This document shows positions 14,608-22,189 of a stretch of DNA of 25,919 bases, one piece after another. Source of the DNA: RBG-13-33-26 sp964430085 (GTDB lineage: Archaea; Nanobdellota; Nanobdellia; Pacearchaeales; GW2011-AR1); the NCBI GenBank assembly GCA_964430085.1, contig CAYSES010000007.1:1-25919 (forward strand), in the 5' to 3' direction. The notes under the pieces are model-generated. The model did not search any database. It was given only the letters and a program-made list of their open reading frames with translations, and was not told where the DNA came from. A program made the translations under genes and the position numbers. Each line of letters starts with the position of its first letter. Within the stretch, counting starts at the first letter, position 1.

Positions 14608-15024
14608 CTATGCGTGAGCATATCTTCTAAAATTAGATTCTCCTGAAGAAAGAGTTTTGAGAATGTTTCTGGAAACTCCTGGAGAAAGGTGGTGATGAGG
14701 AACTACTGTAATCGGATGATTATGGCTCAAAATTTGATAACCTTCTTTTACTTCTCTGCCTTCGTCATATCCCATTTTTCTGGCAATTTTTAGTATCTTT
14801 TTCGGATCATCTATAATCGCCCCGCTTTTTAATATTTGAGCTGCAAGATTTTTTTTGACACCAATTTCATGGATGAATAAAATAATACCTATAATAAATG
14901 CTGCAAGAGCAACAAGATTAAAACTAATATAAGAAGTTCCTATAATGGCTCCTGTAAAATTTTGATTAATTAAAAATGCAAGAGAAGCAAGAATTAAAAT
15001 TCCCCCTATAATTTTCTTTATCAT
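14608..15024 (-). CDS. Two-TM membrane protein with HicA-like C-terminal domain
   Basis: The 138-residue product has two hydrophobic helices (about 4-20 and 33-52) separated by FTGAIIG. A C-terminal domain follows (about 72-124) whose pattern resembles HicA/YcfA mRNA interferases: an N-terminal helix (PKKILKIARKMGY), a strand, then ITVVPHHHLSPGVSRNILKTL, matching HicA VPRHxxLxxGTLRxIL. The catalytic GSH of HicA appears here as GYQ (95-97), so ribonuclease activity is doubtful, although other histidines (101, 103, 110-112) are near. No HicB-like antitoxin is adjacent. It may be an RNA-binding membrane protein. It converges on the coiled-coil gene with a 2-base gap. Confidence 0.55.
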   Translation of the reverse strand: MIKKIIGGILILASLAFLINQNFTGAIIGTSYISFNLVALAAFIIGIILFIHEIGVKKNLAAQILKSGAIIDDPKKILKIARKMGYDEGREVKEGYQILSHNHPITVVPHHHLSPGVSRNILKTLSSGESNFRRYAHA

Positions 15025-15067
15025 GTACTTATATAAGAATTATATTATAAAAATCTATCTCAATAAA

Positions 15068-15077
15068 TTTATTAATA
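15068..15077 (+). promoter_or_regulatory. TATA box of the GluRS gene
   Basis: TTTATTAATA is centred about 25 bases before the ATG at 15097, which indicates a leaderless transcript. Confidence 0.55.
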
Positions 15078-15096
15078 CCTATTCTTTATTTTTATT

Positions 15097-16293
15097 ATGA
15101 GGGATATTAATAAAAAGACAAAGGCTTATGCTCTAAAGAATGCAATTGCCCATGATGGAATTGCAATGCAAGGGCCAGTGATTGCTTCGTTATTCAATGA
15201 GGGATTGAAGAGGGGCGATGTAAAAAAATATGTGAAAAAGATTTCAGAAATAATTCTTGAAGTTAATAATCTTTCATTAGAAAATCAAAAAAAAGAATTT
15301 GAAAAGCTGCAAAAAGAAGTTCATGAAAGACCTGCACGAGAAGGTCTTGAAGAATTGCCGAATGCAAAAAAAGGAATTGTGACAAGATTTGCTCCTTCTG
15401 CTTCGGGACCACTTCATATTGGACATGCTTTAATCTTCTGCCTTAATTTTTTGTATGTTAAGAAATATGGAGGAAAGTTTTATGTAAGGATAGAAGATAC
15501 AAATCCTGATAATGTTTACAAACCAGCTTATAAAATGATTGCAGAAGAGAGTGAATGGCTTTCAAATTGCAAGGCAAAGATTGTAATCCAGTCTGACAGA
15601 ATGAATCTTTATTACAAATATGCAAAAAAATTAATTGAAAGAAAAGGAGCTTATGTCTGTACTTGTTCTTCTGAGAAATTTAAAGAATTTACAGAATCAC
15701 AGAAAAATTGTCCGTGCAGGAGATTTACTGTTAAAGAAAATTTAGAAAGGTGGGACAAAATGCTTGATAAATATGGATTTGAAGCTGGAGAAGCTGTTTT
15801 AAGATTCAAATCAGACATGAAAAATAAAAACCCTGCAATGAGAGATTTCCCATTGGCTCGAATTAATGAAACAAAACATCCCCTTCAGGGGAATAAATAC
15901 AGAGTTTGGCCCTTGATGAACCTTGCAGTTGCTGTAGATGACATAGAGATGAAAATAACACACATAATACGAGGAAAAGACCATAGAGACAATGCAAGGA
16001 GGCAGGAAATGATTTACAAAATATTAAAGAGAAAATTTCCATGGACTGCTTTTTTGGGGAGAATTCATTTTAAAGATATGGAATTATCAACAACAAAAAT
16101 GAGAAAAGAAATACAGGAAAAGAAATACAAAGGTTGGAGTGATAAAAGATTACCAACTCTTGCTTCATTAAAAAAACAGGGATATAGGCCAGAAGCATTT
16201 TGGAAACTTGCAGAACAAATTGGATTATCTGAATCTGACAAAAATATGGACAGAGCAGAATATTTTCAATTACTTGATAATTTCAACAAATGA
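15097..16293 (+). CDS. gltX: Glutamyl-tRNA synthetase, archaeal type, lacking the anticodon-binding beta-barrels
   Basis: The 398-residue protein charges tRNA-Glu, and in archaea usually tRNA-Gln too. Its N-terminal helical region (1-80) is typical of archaeal GluRS. HIGH appears as ASGPLHIGHAL (about 101-112), the KMSKS loop as LSTTKMRKE (about 330-338), and ITHIIRGKDHRDNARRQ marks the archaeal/eukaryal class. A Cys cluster (CTCSS ... CPCR) suggests bound zinc. The chain ends at ...RAEYFQLLDNFNK, just where archaeal enzymes (about 550-570 residues) enter the two anticodon-binding beta-barrels. Sequence after the TGA shows no continuation in any frame that I could follow. It may work with only tRNA acceptor and D-arm contacts, with a separately encoded domain, or be a truncation. 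Confidence 0.88.
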   Translation: MRDINKKTKAYALKNAIAHDGIAMQGPVIASLFNEGLKRGDVKKYVKKISEIILEVNNLSLENQKKEFEKLQKEVHERPAREGLEELPNAKKGIVTRFAPSASGPLHIGHALIFCLNFLYVKKYGGKFYVRIEDTNPDNVYKPAYKMIAEESEWLSNCKAKIVIQSDRMNLYYKYAKKLIERKGAYVCTCSSEKFKEFTESQKNCPCRRFTVKENLERWDKMLDKYGFEAGEAVLRFKSDMKNKNPAMRDFPLARINETKHPLQGNKYRVWPLMNLAVAVDDIEMKITHIIRGKDHRDNARRQEMIYKILKRKFPWTAFLGRIHFKDMELSTTKMRKEIQEKKYKGWSDKRLPTLASLKKQGYRPEAFWKLAEQIGLSESDKNMDRAEYFQLLDNFNK

Positions 16294-16300
16294 AGAAATC

Positions 16301-16310
16301 TTTTTAAATT
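16301..16310 (+). promoter_or_regulatory. TATA box of the pilin-like gene, deciding its start
   Basis: TTTTTAAATT is centred 25 bases before the ATG at 16330 and only 16 before the ATG at 16321. The leaderless rule therefore favours 16330 as the true start. Confidence 0.5.
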
Positions 16311-16329
16311 AAAATAACATATGATTAAA

Positions 16330-16788
16330 ATGAATAGGGGTGTTTCAACAATGGTTATTTCTTTGATAGTGCTGCTTTTATCAATAGGAACTATCGCTGT
16401 GATATCAATTGCTATTAATAACGTAATAAAAAAAGGAAGCGAAAATCTTGACGTTACACAAAAATGTCTTGGTGTTAATGTCGCTGCAACTTATGCAAGA
16501 TGCAATCCAGATAAAACTAATCCTGAATCTTGCACTATACAATTACAGAGAACAGGACAGAACGATGATCCTATTGGGGGAGTAAAGGTAGTTTTCATAA
16601 ATAGCAGTGGAGTGCGTTCAAGCAGTGTTACAGATTTTTCAGGGAATATTGATGTTCTGGGGGGAAGAACAGAAACTATTACAGAAGGGTTATTACCTAA
16701 TGTTAACAAAGTAGAAGCAACAGTTTATTTTAATGATCAATCAGGGAATCCTCAATTTTGTCCTCAGTCAAGTTCATTTGACTTTTAA
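16330..16788 (+). CDS. Type IV pilin-like secreted/membrane protein
   Basis: The 152-residue product begins MNRGVST followed by a hydrophobic helix of about 22 residues (MVISLIVLLLSIGTIAVISIAI). This resembles archaeal type III signal peptides, in which a basic residue plus Gly precedes the cleavage site and the hydrophobic segment stays as the pilus core helix. The rest is strand-rich with Cys (QKCLG, ARCNP, ESCT, FCPQ) and Gly/Ser turns, as expected of an extracellular domain stabilised by disulfides. An alternative ATG at 16321 would add three residues. No pilus assembly genes are nearby. The 3' end overlaps the convergent U32 gene by 15 bases. Confidence 0.6.
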   Translation: MNRGVSTMVISLIVLLLSIGTIAVISIAINNVIKKGSENLDVTQKCLGVNVAATYARCNPDKTNPESCTIQLQRTGQNDDPIGGVKVVFINSSGVRSSSVTDFSGNIDVLGGRTETITEGLLPNVNKVEATVYFNDQSGNPQFCPQSSSFDF

Positions 16789-17952
16789 GATATAAACTTC
16801 ATCATTTTTTCTTACCTTATCAGGGACTTTTATTCCTATCTCTTTTCCTTTATCTGCTTTTTTAATTTTAATTTTATTTATCTCTATCGAAGTTATCTTT
16901 GAATGAATAATCCCTGTTGTTTTTCCTATTATAACAATCTTATCTCCAACTTTTAAACCTGAAACAAGCTTTACTAAAGCAACTCCCAACTTATCATAAT
17001 AATGCATAACCTTTCCTACAAAATGCTTTTTTTCCTTGGCAGCACTATGTTCTATTTTTGCGAAGTCATCTGATGTAGGTGTTTTAAGATAAAATCCAGA
17101 AGAAAGTCCTTTATTGTAAACTTTTTCTAATTCTTTAATTCCTGAATTTATTTCTTTTTTGCTTAATCTTTTATCAAGCGCTTTTCTATAAGTTCTTACA
17201 ACAGTGTCAACATACCTTGCATCACGATTTCTTCCCTCAATTTTAAATGAAGTAATCCCCGCATTTTTCATTTTTTCTATGAAAGGCAGTGTACATAGAT
17301 CTTTTGCTGAGAGAATTCTGCTGTTCTTAATTTTTAACTCATTTCCTTCATCATCTTTTATAGAGTAACTTCTCCGACACGGATGTAAGCATTCTCCCCT
17401 ATTTGCTGATTTATTAAAAAGAAACTGCGAAGTAAAGCATCTCCCTGAAACTGCAACGCACATTGCACCATGACAGAAACATTCGACATCAACTATTTTC
17501 GAAATTTCTTTAATTTGTTTTAGATTTAATTCTCTTGCCAATACTATTCTTTTTGCTCCCAATTTTTTGTAGAATTTGGCAGATTCGGTATTTGAAACAG
17601 AAGCCTGCGTGGAAATAAAGAAAGGGATTTTATATTTATTACAAAGTTGGATAACTGCAAAATCCCAACAGATTACTGCATTAATTTTTCCTCTTATTTT
17701 TTTTATTATATTTTCTAATTTTTTTAATTCGCTATTATAAATTATTGTATTTAATGTTAAATATTTTTTAATCTTTTTTGGAAGGCATATCTTTTCTATT
17801 TTATCCAAATCTTCAATTTTAAAATTCTTTGCTCCGGCTCTCATAGAGAATTCTTTCAATCCAAAGTATACTGCATCTGCTCCTGCATTTATTGCTGCGT
17901 TTAGCATAGAAAAATCTCCTGCCGGAGCCAGAAGTTCATAAGTTTTTTTCAT
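16774..17952 (-). CDS. U32 family protein (TrhP/YegQ-like, tRNA hydroxylation or related)
   Basis: The 392-residue protein shows the U32 hallmarks. These are the N-terminal LLAPAGDFSMLNAAINAGADAVYFG, ISTQASVSN, the Cys/His-rich VECFCHGAMCVAVSGRCFTS, and GECLHPCRRSYSIKDD. SFKIEGRNRDARYVDTVVRTYRKA and a C-terminal barrel-like region (VGDKIVIIGKTTGII) follow. The U32 family was first called collagenase-like, but characterised members act in tRNA or rRNA hydroxylation (TrhP, RlhA) or ubiquinone hydroxylation, and the conserved Cys often ligate Fe-S. A tRNA-modification role suits an archaeon best; this is inference. It lies 2 bases after corA on the same strand, so the two may be co-transcribed. 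Confidence 0.85.
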   Translation of the reverse strand: MKKTYELLAPAGDFSMLNAAINAGADAVYFGLKEFSMRAGAKNFKIEDLDKIEKICLPKKIKKYLTLNTIIYNSELKKLENIIKKIRGKINAVICWDFAVIQLCNKYKIPFFISTQASVSNTESAKFYKKLGAKRIVLARELNLKQIKEISKIVDVECFCHGAMCVAVSGRCFTSQFLFNKSANRGECLHPCRRSYSIKDDEGNELKIKNSRILSAKDLCTLPFIEKMKNAGITSFKIEGRNRDARYVDTVVRTYRKALDKRLSKKEINSGIKELEKVYNKGLSSGFYLKTPTSDDFAKIEHSAAKEKKHFVGKVMHYYDKLGVALVKLVSGLKVGDKIVIIGKTTGIIHSKITSIEINKIKIKKADKGKEIGIKVPDKVRKNDEVYILKVK

Positions 17953-17954
17953 AA

Positions 17955-18872
17955 TTAAATTATCTTAAATTTTTTCAATATAAAAAACATCAATACCCAA
18001 ATACCTATCACAAATATACCGAGTATAGAAAATATATTTAGATTAGATTGGAGTGGCAACACTATATTCATGCCGTATATCCCTGCTATTAATGTTGGGA
18101 TTGTTAAAAAAATTGTAAAAACTGTCAAAAGGGTAACTTTCTTGTTAAGGTCATTTGAAAGCTTTGTTGAATAGTAATCACGCATATTGGATATTGTTTT
18201 TAGAACATCTTTACAAAGAATCAAAGTTTCATTGAGGTCAATAATCAAATCTTCAATTATGCCTTCATCTTTTTTGAAAAAATTAATTTTTTTCTCCCGT
18301 AAAACACGATTATAAGTTTGAGTTATTGCTCCAAAAGAAGAAATATACCCATTCAATCTGTCTTCTTCACGGATTAATTTTGCTATGTCTTTATCATTCA
18401 ATTTGTTAAGATCTTTTTTGTTCTTTTTTGTTTCCCTGATTATATTTCTTACAGAAAGTTCAAAAGTTCTTGAGATTATATACAAAACTTTCAATAGTTG
18501 CCTTGAAAAAGATAGTTCTGATTTACTTTTAAGGCTAAGAAGTTTATCAATTACTTCTAAAGGGTATTTGGAAAGAGTCATAAAAAATTCATTTGAATAA
18601 ATAATTAAGAAAGATGAGTCATATTCTCCCTGAATTCTTTCTGTTGGAGTTGTCAAGAAAATATAAATCTTTTTGTCTTCTATTTCAAATCTTGAATTTT
18701 CATAAATATCCAACCCATCAATTAAATTATCTTTGCTAAGCTTAAACTTATCAACTAAGAGTTCTATTTCTTCATCAGTGGGATTTATTACATTGATCCA
18801 ACACTTTTTTGCATAGTCTTTTAATTTAGTGAATTCGTTCTCATTCTTCCTTTTTACATAATATTCTATCAT
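17955..18872 (-). CDS. corA: CorA-type magnesium/divalent cation channel
   Basis: The 305-residue protein has a cytoplasmic alpha/beta domain (1-180) and a long stalk helix. The C-terminal two-helix pore has the diagnostic YGMN at the end of TM1 (LTIPTLIAGIYGMN) and a second helix (FSILGIFVIGIWVLMFFIL) ending in basic KKFKII. CorA forms a homopentamer that imports Mg2+ along the membrane potential and is gated by cytoplasmic Mg2+. Length and order are normal. It is the first gene of a likely two-gene unit with the U32 protein. Confidence 0.93.
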   Translation of the reverse strand: MIEYYVKRKNENEFTKLKDYAKKCWINVINPTDEEIELLVDKFKLSKDNLIDGLDIYENSRFEIEDKKIYIFLTTPTERIQGEYDSSFLIIYSNEFFMTLSKYPLEVIDKLLSLKSKSELSFSRQLLKVLYIISRTFELSVRNIIRETKKNKKDLNKLNDKDIAKLIREEDRLNGYISSFGAITQTYNRVLREKKINFFKKDEGIIEDLIIDLNETLILCKDVLKTISNMRDYYSTKLSNDLNKKVTLLTVFTIFLTIPTLIAGIYGMNIVLPLQSNLNIFSILGIFVIGIWVLMFFILKKFKII

Positions 18873-18923
18873 AATATATATTAGAAAAGTTAAGTTTAAA
18901 AATCCTTTTTATTAATAATTTTT

Positions 18924-18977
18924 ATGACAGCTAAAATTCGGGGTTATCGGCATTATTAAGAATTCCTTTAGCTGTGC
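18924..18977 (+). ncRNA. Candidate small structured RNA upstream of tRNA-His
   Basis: ACAGCTAAA (18927-18935) and TTTAGCTGT (18967-18975) are perfect 9-bp complements. Inside them ATTC (18936-18939) pairs with GAAT (18960-18963), leaving a TCC bulge and a 20-base loop. A TATA-like TTTAAAAA lies about 26 bases before the 5' arm and the tRNA-His promoter follows, so a transcript of about 55-65 bases would fit. I find no clear box C/D or H/ACA pattern. The same start could encode an 11-residue leaderless peptide (MTAKIRGYRHY). Confidence 0.35.
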
Positions 18978-18986
18978 TTATAAGAA

Positions 18987-18996
18987 TATTTTTATA
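18987..18996 (+). promoter_or_regulatory. TATA box of tRNA-His
   Basis: TATTTTTATA is centred about 29 bases before the first tRNA nucleotide, consistent with a promoter for tRNA-His and the genes behind it. Confidence 0.45.
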
Positions 18997-19020
18997 CCTT
19001 TTCTGACTAATTTAAATTAT

Positions 19021-19092
19021 GGTGGATGTAGTTCAATGGCAGAACGTGCGGTTGTGGTCCGTAAAACGAGAGTTCGATTCTCTCCTTCCACC
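19021..19092 (+). tRNA. tRNA-His (GTG)
   Basis: A complete cloverleaf can be drawn. The D-stem is GTTC/GAAC. The anticodon stem is TGCGG/CCGTA around loop TTGTGGT with anticodon GTG, and the T-stem is GAGAG/CTCTC around TTCGATT. The acceptor stem includes an encoded extra 5' G (G-1) opposite C73, the histidine identity element. One U-U mismatch lies at acceptor pair 6-67. CCA is not encoded. It is followed 18 bases later by the phosphatase-like gene and then HisRS. Confidence 0.93.
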
Positions 19093-19110
19093 CTTTATGG
19101 AAAAAAGAGA

Positions 19111-19527
19111 ATGAAAATATTATTCATATGTAAATACAATGCTTTTAGAAGCAGGATTGCTGAAGAATATCTCAAAAAGATAAACAAAAATAAAAAAATT
19201 GAAGTTGCCAGCCGAGGGATTATTATGGATGGAATGGCTGACAAAGAACAAGTAAGCATTTCCAAGAAACTTTTAGGAATAAACATTTCTAAAAAAAGAC
19301 CAAAACCACTTGAACTTAAGGATATGATTGATTCTGATTTAATTATTGTTGTTGCCAATGACATTCCTAGAATTATTTTCAATTACCAGCTTAAACCTAT
19401 AGCAAAAAAAGTAGTTATATGGAGAATTAAGGATGAACAAAAGATGAACAAAAAGAATATTAAGACTATTGTTCTTAAGATTAAAAAGAGGGTTGATGAA
19501 TTAAATAAAAAATTACAGACAAAATGA
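19111..19527 (+). CDS. Low-molecular-weight protein tyrosine phosphatase / arsenate reductase-like protein
   Basis: The start is placed at the ATG at 19111; an earlier in-frame ATG lies inside the tRNA. The 138-residue product begins MKILFICKYNAFRSRIAEEYL, where C7-x5-R13-S14 is the phosphate-binding loop of LMW-PTPs (usual form CxGNxCRS). Here the second Cys of arsenate reductases is absent and the Asn is kept. The C-terminal general-acid DPD loop is not evident (VVANDIPR), so activity on phosphotyrosine is uncertain. Its TGA overlaps the hisS ATG (ATGA), so it is translationally coupled to HisRS. Confidence 0.75.
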   Translation: MKILFICKYNAFRSRIAEEYLKKINKNKKIEVASRGIIMDGMADKEQVSISKKLLGINISKKRPKPLELKDMIDSDLIIVVANDIPRIIFNYQLKPIAKKVVIWRIKDEQKMNKKNIKTIVLKIKKRVDELNKKLQTK

Positions 19528-20657
19528 AAACTGATTTAATAAAAGGATTTAGGGATTATACCGGAGAAGAAGCAGAGAAAAGAGCAAAAATAAAAAAATT
19601 ATTAATTGAAATTTTTGAGAAATATGGTTTTGAACCTGCTGAAACCCCAGTTATAGAACGAGAGGAATTTGTTAAGGGAGAAAATAAAGAAGATGAAGCT
19701 GTTAGCGATATTTACAAATTAAAAGACAAAGGAAAAAGAAAACTTGCTTTGAGATATGAATTCACTTTCCAATTAAAAAGATTGATTCAAAATAAAAAAC
19801 TTCCTTATAAAAGATACCAAATTGGTCTTGTTTTTAGAGATGAACCTGTAAGCTCAAACAGATTCAGACAATTTACCCAATGTGATGTTGATGTTATTGG
19901 GAGCTCTGTAAAAGATGAAGCTGAAATCCTTGCTTTAACAAAGGAAGTTTTTGATAAGTTAGGGATTGAAATTGTTATTTTGATAAATAATAGGAAATTA
20001 TTGGATGAAGTTTTGGATGATTTAAACATTAAAAAAAATAGGAAACAAATTTTGAGGGAATTAGACAAACTTGATAAACAAGGTCTTCAAAAGACTCAAA
20101 GTGCACTCAATAAATTAGGAGCAGGAAAATTAATTAGGGCGGTAAGCCAAGGAGAAGAGTATCTTGTTAAGTTTGATTCTTATAAAGAAGTAATTAGTCT
20201 TAAGGAATATTGCCGGCTTTATGGAGTTAAGGTTCTATTTTCTCCAACAATTGTAAGGGGATTAAGTTACTATACTGGAAGCATTTTTGAGATTAAGGGG
20301 AAAGGAGCTAAGGAGACAATTTGTGCTGGCGGCAGTTATGAAATTAATGAGAAAAAGGCTACAGGAATTAGTTTTGGCCTTGATAGAATATCACAACTTG
20401 CGAAGTTAAAATTTGAAAAAGAAAAATATCTCATTGTCAGCCTTGATCAGGATGAAGAGGCTATTAAAATTGAGCGGATTTTGAGGAAGAAGAATAAAAT
20501 TGCCAGTATATTTTATGGAAAGCCTAGCAAAGCCTTGGAATTTGCTAACGCATATGATTATGGTAATGTTATATTTGTTGGAGAGAAAGAAGTTAAAGCA
20601 AAAAAGTATAAAATTAAGAATATGAAAAGCGGTCATACAAAGATATTCCATCCTTAA
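19524..20657 (+). CDS. hisS: Histidyl-tRNA synthetase
   Basis: The 377-residue class II synthetase charges tRNA-His. Visible are the N-terminal GFRDYTGEEA, and motif 2 as YQIGLVFRDEP ... RFRQFTQCDVDVIG. The HisRS-specific RGLSYYTGSIFE and motif 3 GISFGLDRI follow. A short C-terminal anticodon-binding domain (about 300-377) completes it. It is compact compared with about 420 residues in bacteria. The gene lies behind tRNA-His and the phosphatase-like gene on the same strand, with 4-base overlap, so enzyme and its tRNA appear to be co-expressed. Confidence 0.93.
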   Translation: MKTDLIKGFRDYTGEEAEKRAKIKKLLIEIFEKYGFEPAETPVIEREEFVKGENKEDEAVSDIYKLKDKGKRKLALRYEFTFQLKRLIQNKKLPYKRYQIGLVFRDEPVSSNRFRQFTQCDVDVIGSSVKDEAEILALTKEVFDKLGIEIVILINNRKLLDEVLDDLNIKKNRKQILRELDKLDKQGLQKTQSALNKLGAGKLIRAVSQGEEYLVKFDSYKEVISLKEYCRLYGVKVLFSPTIVRGLSYYTGSIFEIKGKGAKETICAGGSYEINEKKATGISFGLDRISQLAKLKFEKEKYLIVSLDQDEEAIKIERILRKKNKIASIFYGKPSKALEFANAYDYGNVIFVGEKEVKAKKYKIKNMKSGHTKIFHP

Positions 20658-20671
20658 ATTTCTAATGCAAG

Positions 20672-20681
20672 CATTTTTAAA
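20672..20681 (+). promoter_or_regulatory. TATA box of the cold-shock gene
   Basis: CATTTTTAAA lies about 45 bases before the ATG at 20721. That leaves a 5' leader of roughly 18-20 bases with GGAG about 12 bases before the ATG. This is one of the few genes here with a leader and Shine-Dalgarno, which may matter for translation in the cold. Confidence 0.45.
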
Positions 20682-20720
20682 CTAATTAATTGCCTTATAT
20701 TATAGGAGAAAATAAAATAA

Positions 20721-20912
20721 ATGAAAGGAAAAATAAAGTTTTTTAATCACGAGAAAGGATTCGGATTTATAACCGGAGACGACGGAAAAGATTATTTTGT
20801 ACATAGTTCAGCTTTGCAGAATGATATAGTTCTAGACGAAGGTGATTCAGTCGAGTTTTCTGTAGAAAAGGGAGACCGCGGATTGAAAGCAGTTAAAGTA
20901 TCTAAGGCGTAA
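20721..20912 (+). CDS. Cold-shock domain protein (CspA family)
   Basis: The 63-residue single OB-fold protein has both RNA-binding motifs: GFGFIT (RNP1) and YFVHSSAL (RNP2). It starts KGKIKFFNHEKGF. These proteins bind single-stranded RNA/DNA and melt RNA structure. It lies 17 bases before a DEAD-box helicase, forming an obvious RNA-remodelling pair. CspA proteins are common in bacteria and patchy in archaea, so an old transfer is possible. Confidence 0.93.
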   Translation: MKGKIKFFNHEKGFGFITGDDGKDYFVHSSALQNDIVLDEGDSVEFSVEKGDRGLKAVKVSKA

Positions 20913-20929
20913 TTACGATAATTCTTAAT

Positions 20930-22186
20930 ATGGAACAATTTACAAAATTAGGATTAAGCAAAGAATTGACTGATGTCCTTAAACAATGTGGTTTTAAGGA
21001 ACCTTCTGAAATTCAAGAGAAAGCAATACCTTTAGCATTGGCTGGGAGAGATATTATAGGAGGTTCTGCTACAGGTTCAGGGAAAACTTTGGCATTTGCA
21101 TCTACAATTATAGAAAATCTTAAGCCGGATAAAAAGGTTCGAGCATTAATCTTAACACCGACAAGAGAACTTTCTGAACAAGTTGCAACTTCAATAAGAA
21201 GTTTTGGAAGGAATAAAAAATTAAATGTACTAGCTGTTTATGGTGGGATAAATATTAATTCTCAAATTAAACAACTTAATTCGACAGATGTTATTGTTGG
21301 GACCCCTGGAAGAATTCTAGATCATTTAAACAGAAGAACTTTGAAATTAGATAAAGTTGAATTTCTTGTACTTGATGAAGTTGACAGAATGTTTGATATG
21401 GGATTTAGAAGAGATGTTGAAAAAATAATTAATCAATGCCCCGAAGAAAGGCAGACAATTATGGTCTCAGCTACAATTTCAAGCGATATTGATTACCTAG
21501 CAAAAAAATATACAAAAAACGCAATTGAAGTTTCTGCAAAATCATATATTGATCCCTTAAAATTGAAACAAGTTTATTATGATGTTCCCAATCATCAAAA
21601 GTTCTCTTTGCTTGTCAGTTTATTAAGAAAAGAAAATGCGGATTTAGTTATGGTTTTTTGTAATACACGAAGAAATGTTGATTTTGTAGCAGATAATTTG
21701 ATTAGATTAGGAATTCATGCTAAAGCAATTCATGGCGGGATTGAACAAACGAAAAGAATAAGGGTTCTTGACGAATTTCATAAGAAGGGAGTCGGAGTTT
21801 TAGTATGTACAGATGTTGCTGCACGAGGTTTGGACGTTAAGGGGGTTAGCCATGTGTATAATTATGAAGTTCCTGTTGATCCAAAAGATTATATTCATAG
21901 AATCGGGAGAACTGCTAGAGCAGGAGAAGAAGGAAAAGCAATAACAATTTTAACTAATCGAGATTATAATAATTTTAGAAATTTGACTATGAGAGAAGGA
22001 GTAAATGTAATCGCTGAAGATTTGCCCCCAATTGAAAATATAAAAATAAGTAAAAGTTTATCTAGAAGGGATAACTCTCCTAAAAGAAACAGAAATTTTG
22101 GTAGACCTTCTAATAATTATAGAAGTCCAATGAGAAGTAATAAAAGAAGATTCAGTAACCGTCATACTTACTCAAAAAGATTTTGA
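20930..22186 (+). CDS. DEAD-box RNA helicase (DEVD variant)
   Basis: The 418-residue protein has a two-domain RecA core with Q motif (GFKEPSEIQ), Walker A ATGSGKT, PTRELSEQ and TPGR. Motif II is LDEVD instead of DEAD, followed by SAT, CTDVAARGLDV and HRIGRTARAG. The last 45 residues are an Arg/Asn/Ser-rich basic tail (RRDNSPKRN ... SKRF), typical of RNA-binding tails in cold-shock helicases such as DeaD/CshA-type enzymes. It unwinds short RNA duplexes with ATP. It follows the cold-shock protein gene, so a joint role in mRNA or ribosome assembly at low temperature is likely. Confidence 0.93.
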   Translation: MEQFTKLGLSKELTDVLKQCGFKEPSEIQEKAIPLALAGRDIIGGSATGSGKTLAFASTIIENLKPDKKVRALILTPTRELSEQVATSIRSFGRNKKLNVLAVYGGININSQIKQLNSTDVIVGTPGRILDHLNRRTLKLDKVEFLVLDEVDRMFDMGFRRDVEKIINQCPEERQTIMVSATISSDIDYLAKKYTKNAIEVSAKSYIDPLKLKQVYYDVPNHQKFSLLVSLLRKENADLVMVFCNTRRNVDFVADNLIRLGIHAKAIHGGIEQTKRIRVLDEFHKKGVGVLVCTDVAARGLDVKGVSHVYNYEVPVDPKDYIHRIGRTARAGEEGKAITILTNRDYNNFRNLTMREGVNVIAEDLPPIENIKISKSLSRRDNSPKRNRNFGRPSNNYRSPMRSNKRRFSNRHTYSKRF

Positions 22187-22189
22187 TAT

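Noticed and set aside
14608..15024. Calling this gene a HicA toxin of a toxin-antitoxin pair
   Set aside because: The catalytic GSH is missing, there is no HicB neighbour, and two TM helices are attached; only a HicA-like fold is suggested.
19036..19110. Upstream in-frame start giving a longer phosphatase-like protein
   Set aside because: It would begin inside tRNA-His; the ATG at 19111 starts exactly at the family N-terminus.
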